This document shows positions 6,997-11,764 of a DNA stretch of 11,764 nucleotides, piece after piece. The stretch's first letter is position 1; each line of letters opens with the position of its first letter. The DNA is taken from assembly GCA_002455955.1 (NCBI GenBank), contig DKLZ01000015.1:1-11764 (forward strand). The letters run 5' to 3'. The stretch comes from Dehalococcoidia bacterium UBA6627 (lineage in GTDB: Bacteria > Chloroflexota > Dehalococcoidia > UBA2979). Under the pieces are notes generated by a model. That model made no database searches, was not told the origin of the DNA, and worked only from the letters and a program-made list of their open reading frames with translations. Position numbers and translations under genes: made by a program.

Positions 6997-8295
6997 GTGA
7001 TGGCACTCGAGGGCATACGGATACTCGACGCAAGTGATGTGATCGGACACTACGCCGGTAGGATTCTGGCCGACCTCGGGGCAGACGTGATTAAGGTGGA
7101 GCCGGTAGGGGGTGACCCAACGAGGCGGTGGGCACCATTGTTGCCTGACGTGGCTGAGTTGGAATCTGGGTTGCAATTTCTCTTACTCAACGCAAACAAG
7201 CGCGGAATCACTATAGATGTGACACAACCACGTGGTCGCGAACTGTACTTGGCACTAACGAAAACTGCGGATGTATTGATCGATTCCCTGCAGGAGCATG
7301 AAGCAGTCGAATTTGGATTGACTGCTGATCATCTTATTGAGGTGAAGCCTGACCTAATCCATACCTCGATTACCGGTTGGGGATTGAGCGGACCGCGTGC
7401 TAATTGGGCCTATGCGGACATCGTCGGTTGTGCAATGTCAGGCACGATGCAGTTGGTAGGTCTGGCAGATGGACCACCGGAGCAGCTGCCAGATATGCAG
7501 GGCTATCACACGGCGTCGATTCAGGCTGCTGCGGGAACTATGGGTGCAATCGTCTATCGCCAGAGTACGGGTGAAGGACAGCGGGTTGAGGTGTCGATGC
7601 AAGAGGCGATGTCAATAGCTCAGGAAACGGCGATGATGCAGGCCGACATCTTGGGGACCAATCGCGAACGTGGCAAACCACAATTCGGGTTGGATTTGCC
7701 TGGATCAGGGCTCTATGAAGCTGCAGATGGATACGTGTTTCTTATCGCCTCCGGTTTGGCGGGTAGCGGTTTTCCAGGCCTTGTTAGGTTGATGGCTGAG
7801 ACGGGTGACGAAGAAGATTTGTTCGAGGAGCCCTTTCGAACGTTTATTACCGATGTGATGGGTACGACACAGCTGAGAGATATTTTGCTCGATCCAGGAG
7901 GCACCAGTTCACCGTCACATCGATCCTCAGAGATCAGTCACCTCCTGCCACATATGGATGACGTGGTTCGTAAATTTTGTAAAAAGCATCCAAAATCGTA
8001 CCTCTACGAGGAAGGACAGAAGCGACGCATCCTCGTAGGTATTGTGAATACACCGAACGACATTCTCGAGAGTCAACAGCTGAAGGAGCGCAATTGGTTC
8101 GTGGACCTCGAAGATACCAAGCGTGGAGTCACCCTGCGGTACCCAGGACCGCAATGGCAGCTGCAGGGGACTCCTGCACAGCTAAGACGTCCTGCCCCGA
8201 TGCTAGGTGAACATAACAATGAAGTGTTGAGTGAGATTGGAATCGATGAGAGTGAGTTGTCTGAGTTAGTGGCCGAAGGAGTGATCGCGGGATGA
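6997..8295 (+). CDS. CaiB/BaiF-family CoA-transferase, first of a coupled pair
   Basis: Class III CoA-transferases move CoA between two carboxylic acids by way of an aspartyl-CoA thioester, and are cytosolic interlocked dimers. The N-terminal GIRILDAS and LADLGADVIKVEPVGGDPTR (about 24-43) bind CoA. NANKRGITIDVTQPRGREL follows, with TGWGLSGP near 126-133. D166 in LPDMQGYHTA aligns with the nucleophilic Asp of formyl-CoA transferase, and TGEGQRVEVSMQEA (191-204) follows at the family spacing. The C-terminus has the small-domain wording APMLGEHNNEVL. The 432 residues are longer than average, with extra sequence around 300-350 rich in S, H and K. TTG 6994, GTG 6997 and ATG 7000 are all possible starts; GTG lies 9 bases after GGAGG and is chosen. 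Its stop overlaps the next gene as ATGA, so the two products are probably made together. Substrate and donor are unknown. Confidence 0.9.
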   Translation: MMALEGIRILDASDVIGHYAGRILADLGADVIKVEPVGGDPTRRWAPLLPDVAELESGLQFLLLNANKRGITIDVTQPRGRELYLALTKTADVLIDSLQEHEAVEFGLTADHLIEVKPDLIHTSITGWGLSGPRANWAYADIVGCAMSGTMQLVGLADGPPEQLPDMQGYHTASIQAAAGTMGAIVYRQSTGEGQRVEVSMQEAMSIAQETAMMQADILGTNRERGKPQFGLDLPGSGLYEAADGYVFLIASGLAGSGFPGLVRLMAETGDEEDLFEEPFRTFITDVMGTTQLRDILLDPGGTSSPSHRSSEISHLLPHMDDVVRKFCKKHPKSYLYEEGQKRRILVGIVNTPNDILESQQLKERNWFVDLEDTKRGVTLRYPGPQWQLQGTPAQLRRPAPMLGEHNNEVLSEIGIDESELSELVAEGVIAG

Positions 8296-9551
8296 TCAAA
8301 AACGAACAAGACACGAACGTTGAAACACCTCGCATTCTTGAGGGGGTGAAATTTCTTGATCTCACCTGGTTCGGCGCAGGTCCCATTGCAATGCGGACAA
8401 TTGCTGGAATGGGTGCAGATGTTGTCAGAGTTGAAACTGAAAAGCGACCGGATGGATTGCGTACCGCGCCGCCGCGGCCGGTGAACGCGACCGGATATAA
8501 CCTCTCTGGCTACTACAACAACTTCAACACCGATAAGAAGAGCATCACGATTGACCTCACTACCGAGCGTGGTCATGAACTCGGTATGGATCTGGTCCAG
8601 TGGGCAGACGTGATGATGACTAATTTGACACCGCGTGGAATACGACAGGTGGGAATGGACTGGGAGACGATTCAGAAGGTGAATCCCGGAATTATCGCCC
8701 TGTATCAACCGATGCAAGGGATGACAGGGCCACACTCCGAATTTGGTGGTTTCGGTGCTGTTTTAGGAACGATTTGTGGCATCAACGGTCTGGCAGGTTT
8801 TGAAGGCAATCCCCCGGTCGGTGTCGGCACGAACTACACGGATTATGTTGTGAATCCGATGCACGCCGTGACCGCTTTGCTTGCAGCGCTCTATCACAAG
8901 CGGCGCACAGGTGAAGGTCAAATGATCGATATGTCTCAGCTCGAGTCGTCTGTGGCTGCACTTGCGGGTCCAGCTTTTGCGTTAGCCAATGGCGGCGAAC
9001 CATATATACGAGAAGGCAATCGCGTGCGGTACGCAGCACCGCACGGTGCTTACCGAGTGCGAGATAATGGTGAGCGCGGTGATCGTTGGCTCGTAATTGC
9101 TTGCCTTGAAAATCAGCAATGGCGAGATTTCGCTAAGGTTGCGGGTCACGTCGGATGGGCTGACGAAGAGCGTTTTGCAACCCTTGCTGACCGTAAGGCA
9201 AATGAGAATGCGCTTGATGCTCTGGTAGAGGATTGGGCCCGTCAACAAGATGGCGAAGGTGCTCTGGCGACACTCCAAGCGGCTGGTGTGCCTTCTGGTC
9301 TGGTTCTGAATGCGACAGAAGTTCTAGCGGATCAGCAAATGGTAGCTCGCAAATATTTTCGCTATATCGAGCATCCGGAAGCTGGGTTGCGGGCGCATGA
9401 TGGCTCTGGCTTCAAGCTTTCGAAGACCCCTGCCGAACCGCAACGTCCATCACCGCTTCTTGGTGAACATACCTATGAGGTTGCGACAGACATCCTCGAG
9501 CTGATGCCAGAGGAAATCAGCAACTTGGTTGTTGAGCAGGTGTTGTTCTAG
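8292..9551 (+). CDS. CaiB/BaiF-family CoA-transferase, second of a coupled pair
   Basis: This second class III CoA-transferase has 419 residues and starts inside the stop of the first (ATGA at 8292-8295), with GGAG 10 bases upstream. Family features are clear: LEGVKFLDLTWFGAGP (16-31), IAGMGADVVRVET (37-49), NNFNTDKKSITIDL (76-89), the catalytic-aspartate motif YTDYVVNP with D184, TGEGQMIDMSQLES (206-219), and SPLLGEHTYEV near the C-terminus. AGVPSGLVLNATEVLADQQM is the usual linker of the small domain. It diverges clearly from its partner, so the pair is not a recent duplication. Paired CaiB genes are known as hetero-oligomers, such as benzylsuccinate CoA-transferase BbsEF and the succinyl-CoA:malate enzyme SmtAB of Chloroflexus. 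That model is likely here but not shown by the sequence. Confidence 0.92.
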   Translation: MIKNEQDTNVETPRILEGVKFLDLTWFGAGPIAMRTIAGMGADVVRVETEKRPDGLRTAPPRPVNATGYNLSGYYNNFNTDKKSITIDLTTERGHELGMDLVQWADVMMTNLTPRGIRQVGMDWETIQKVNPGIIALYQPMQGMTGPHSEFGGFGAVLGTICGINGLAGFEGNPPVGVGTNYTDYVVNPMHAVTALLAALYHKRRTGEGQMIDMSQLESSVAALAGPAFALANGGEPYIREGNRVRYAAPHGAYRVRDNGERGDRWLVIACLENQQWRDFAKVAGHVGWADEERFATLADRKANENALDALVEDWARQQDGEGALATLQAAGVPSGLVLNATEVLADQQMVARKYFRYIEHPEAGLRAHDGSGFKLSKTPAEPQRPSPLLGEHTYEVATDILELMPEEISNLVVEQVLF

Positions 9552-9751
9552 CTTTTACCGCTCAGCCCGAGTGGGATTACTAGTCTCAGATTATCTGTGC
9601 GCACACTTGATTTTGGCAGATTTAGTAATTTTACGAAGTCTTATAAGCTTTCCCATGCTGATAGGCTCAGATATCCGTCGATTCCAATACCGTCGGATCA
9701 TGAAGTTCGTATCTATTCAGGAACAATAGGATCGAGTTCGCTAGGAGATTC
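9552..9751. other. Intergenic region before pepC
   Basis: This 200-base AT-rich gap has a small hairpin just after the CoA-transferase stop (CCGCTC/GAGTGG, 9558-9574) without a T tract, so termination there is doubtful. TATAAG at 9642-9647 could be a -10 box but no good -35 precedes it. CCGTCG occurs twice (9675-9680, 9690-9695), and ATCCG/CGGAT form a short inverted repeat around the copies. AGGAG (9743-9747) is the ribosome binding site of pepC. No gene is supported. Confidence 0.4.
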
Positions 9752-11158
9752 ATGACTCTCGAAACGACAGCCAGATCGAGCGAAGCTGGCAATGATTCCT
9801 TAGCAGCCGGGGCGTTGAGCGTGGAGCATGTTGCAGAACTCCGGAACCTGTTTCATGCGGAACCTCGAAATCTCTTAGCACAGAACGCAGTGACCCGTGC
9901 AGCAATTGATGATATTGCGGTCAATCGTGAGGTAGTGACCAGCACTGATCACACTTTTTCACATCTTTTGGACAAATGGGCTGTCACTGATCAGAAACAG
10001 TCCGGTCGGTGTTGGTTGTTTGCAGGAATGAACCTCTTTCGGGTGGGAGCAATGGAAAAGATGGGTTTCAAGGACTTCGAGTTCTCGCAGACCTATCTGT
10101 TTTTCTGGGACAAATTTGAACGTGCTAATTATTTCCTCGAAGCGATGATCGAGACATCTGGTCGGCCGATCGATGATCGCGTGGTGGCGTGGCTACTCGA
10201 TCATCCAGTAGATGATGGCGGCCAATGGAACATGTTTGCGAGCTTGGTCGACAAGTATGGATTGGCACCGAAAGCCGTCATGCCGGAAACGGTCAGTTCG
10301 GAACGAACGATGCCTATGAACCGCCACCTGACGCAGCGCCTGCGAGAGGGAGCGCGAGATATACGTGATCTAGCGCAGCAAGGAGCGGCGGTCGAGGCTC
10401 TAAGAACAGCGAAAACTTCAACGCTCGAAGATATATTCCGGATCCTATCGATTCATCTTGGAACCCCGCCGGAACAGTTCGATTGGCAGTGGACTGATCA
10501 GGATGGAGTCTTTCAACGTGACGGTGAACTGGTGCCTCAAGCATTCGCGAAAAAATACGTTAATATCCCGTTCGATGATTATGTCTGTCTAGTGAACGAT
10601 CCGCGTCCAGGGAGTCCATATGGGCGCACATTTACAGTGGAGTACCTCGGTAACGTGGTCGGTGGCGAAGATGTGCGTTACCTGAACGTCGAGATTGATC
10701 TGATGAAAGAGCTCGCGATGAATTCAATTGTCGATCGCGGTGAACCTGTTTGGATGGGCTGCGATGTCGGGAAAATGATGGAGCGCGGCTTGGGTATCTG
10801 GGATGCACAGATGTTTGACTATGGCTCACTGTATGGCGTTGAGTTTGGGCTCAATCGAGCAGAACGATTACGTTACCACCAGACGTATATGACCCACGCG
10901 ATGCTTTTTACAGGTGTGGATGTTGTGGAGGGAGCGGCTCGCCGCTGGCGCGTTGAGAATTCCTGGGGTGACAAAAACGGTCGCAAGGGGTTTTACGTGA
11001 TGAATGATTCATGGTTTGACGAATACATGTTTGAAATAGCAGTTCGACGTGCCGATTTACCGACCGATTTACAGAATGCATTGGAGCTAGAGCCAATCGT
11101 ACTTCCGCCATGGGACCCAATGGGAGCGCTAGCTCAGTCGATACCGTTGGTGGATTGA
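9752..11158 (+). CDS. pepC: C1B-family aminopeptidase (bleomycin hydrolase / PepC)
   Basis: This is a cytosolic papain-fold cysteine aminopeptidase of MEROPS family C1B, usually a hexameric barrel with the active sites inside. It trims peptides from the N-terminus and can inactivate bleomycin. The 468 residues match the family. The active site is complete: oxyanion Q81 and nucleophile C87 in DQKQSGRCW, H382 in MTHAML, and N403 in VENSWG. FSQTYLFFWDKFERAN (111-126) and DDGGQWNMF (154-162) are also typical. No signal peptide is seen. The end is unusual: the common C-terminal arm ALELEPIVLPPWDPMGALA reaches A461, where many homologues end or have one more residue, but this protein continues for seven residues (462-468, SIPLVD after Q462). 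The arm normally enters the active-site cleft. The start is supported by AGGAG 4 bases upstream. The next gene begins in the same frame. Confidence 0.96.
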   Translation: MTLETTARSSEAGNDSLAAGALSVEHVAELRNLFHAEPRNLLAQNAVTRAAIDDIAVNREVVTSTDHTFSHLLDKWAVTDQKQSGRCWLFAGMNLFRVGAMEKMGFKDFEFSQTYLFFWDKFERANYFLEAMIETSGRPIDDRVVAWLLDHPVDDGGQWNMFASLVDKYGLAPKAVMPETVSSERTMPMNRHLTQRLREGARDIRDLAQQGAAVEALRTAKTSTLEDIFRILSIHLGTPPEQFDWQWTDQDGVFQRDGELVPQAFAKKYVNIPFDDYVCLVNDPRPGSPYGRTFTVEYLGNVVGGEDVRYLNVEIDLMKELAMNSIVDRGEPVWMGCDVGKMMERGLGIWDAQMFDYGSLYGVEFGLNRAERLRYHQTYMTHAMLFTGVDVVEGAARRWRVENSWGDKNGRKGFYVMNDSWFDEYMFEIAVRRADLPTDLQNALELEPIVLPPWDPMGALAQSIPLVD

Positions 11159-11212
11159 TTGTCGAAACCCGGCGATATAGAGCGATCTCTGTTTAGAACG
11201 TCTGGCGGGCTT

Positions 11213-11764
11213 GTGGTGCCCGCCTTGACAGTTTCCGAGATGCGATTGGTCTCTCAGATTGCGACGGAACAATCTGGTCCGACGCTACTTCAGATGATTG
11301 AACAAGCTGGCACGAGCCTTGCTTTATCGGCGCTAGAGATGCTGGATGAAGATTGGCGTGATGCGAGAGTGCTGGTACTGGCCGGAACAGGCAGTAACGG
11401 TGCTGGTGGTGTTTGCGCGGCCCGTCACCTAGCCAACCGAGGAGTACATGTAACGGTGGTCTCTATTCGCAGACCTATAGAGACAGATGGAGTACTAGGT
11501 CAGCAATTTCTGGCCCTGGGTGAAGCTCCAGCACGGGTACTGCTGTGGAGTGAGGCATTCGACACAGCGCAAGCAGATCTGATCATCGATGCTGTGATTG
11601 GCTACCAGTTAGAAGGTGCACCACGTGCGGCTCATATGGGTTTAATTCGCGCGAGTAACGCGGTCGATGTTCCGGTGCTGTCATTGGATGTGCCTTCAGG
11701 GATTGATGCGAATAGCGGTACCGCTCCTGGAGTAGCGGTACAGCCGGCTCGTACACTGACGCTT
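11213..11764 (+). CDS. nnr: NAD(P)H-hydrate epimerase (YjeF N-terminal domain), 3' end outside window
   Basis: The frame is open to the right edge and gives at least 184 residues of the YjeF_N fold. This enzyme interconverts the R and S forms of damaged NAD(P)HX so that the dehydratase can repair them. The start region PALTVSEMRLV and LLQMIEQAGTSLA are typical of the N-terminal helices. VLVLAGTGSNGAGGVCAARHLANRG (from 53) is the glycine-rich nucleotide loop. DLIIDAVIGYQLEGAP (122-137) holds the conserved Asp, and LDVPSGIDANSG (158-169) is the family signature. The loop reads SNGAGG where many members have NNGGDG. GTG 11213 is chosen because the family begins just before PALT; GTG 11216, TTG 11225 and TTG 11159 are also possible. 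Whether a dehydratase domain is fused downstream cannot be seen. The gene follows pepC by 54 bases, in the same frame. Confidence 0.88.
   Translation, partial: MVPALTVSEMRLVSQIATEQSGPTLLQMIEQAGTSLALSALEMLDEDWRDARVLVLAGTGSNGAGGVCAARHLANRGVHVTVVSIRRPIETDGVLGQQFLALGEAPARVLLWSEAFDTAQADLIIDAVIGYQLEGAPRAAHMGLIRASNAVDVPVLSLDVPSGIDANSGTAPGVAVQPARTLTL

Noticed and set aside
8073..8735. Minus-strand ORF of 220 codons across the CoA-transferase junction
   Set aside because: It is antisense to two clear CaiB genes. Its product is rich in H, S, R and C with no domain pattern, as expected for a shadow frame.
9529..9729. Plus-strand ORF of 66 codons before pepC
   Set aside because: It starts inside the CoA-transferase end, has no ribosome binding site and shows no recognisable motif. 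Its hydrophobic bias follows from AT-rich intergenic DNA.
1..11764. CRISPR array, tRNA, rRNA, insertion sequence or prophage
   Set aside because: No regularly spaced repeats, cloverleaf, rRNA-like stretch, transposase, integrase or long terminal inverted repeat was found on either strand by reading.

Overview
The window looks like bacterial chromosome of about 50% GC from a free-living organism. The F420-type luciferase-like oxidoreductase, the paired CaiB/BaiF CoA-transferases, the cytosolic C1B aminopeptidase and the three-unit secreted helical protein together suggest a marine Chloroflexota of the SAR202/Dehalococcoidia type. That placement is an inference from gene content. No rRNA or tRNA is present to confirm it, and an actinobacterium or another F420-using lineage is possible.

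Layout. Bases 2-475 (+) are the 3' part of a SpoU/TrmH-family rRNA ribose methyltransferase (RlmB-like). Facing it, bases 2205-533 (-) hold a translationally coupled purK-purE pair for the two-step AIR to CAIR conversion of purine synthesis. A 450-base divergent region separates purK from a rightward gene for a signal-peptide-bearing helical protein of unknown function (2656-3360). An MFS exporter of the EntS-like type follows (3451-4701). It converges on a leftward cluster (6751-4753) made of a one-unit zinc-ribbon ORF, a luciferase-like F420-dependent oxidoreductase and a PduO-type cobalamin adenosyltransferase. Divergent from that cluster, two CaiB/BaiF CoA-transferases overlap by ATGA (6997-9551). 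They are followed by a bleomycin-hydrolase-family aminopeptidase (9752-11158) and the start of an NAD(P)H-hydrate epimerase that runs off the right edge.

How the genes fit together. purKE is housekeeping. The oxidoreductase, the adenosyltransferase (coenzyme B12 supply) and the CoA-transferase pair would suit oxidative breakdown of an organic acid: flavin- or F420-based oxidation, CoA activation by transfer, and a B12-dependent mutase elsewhere. The substrate cannot be read from the sequence. The peptidase and the epimerase are peptide turnover and cofactor repair.

I see no CRISPR array, tRNA, rRNA, transposase, integrase, phage gene or recognisable defence system. The features most worth following are the coupled CoA-transferase pair, the C-terminal tail of the aminopeptidase beyond its usual end, the one-unit zinc-ribbon ORF, and two back-to-back palindromes before the secreted protein gene.
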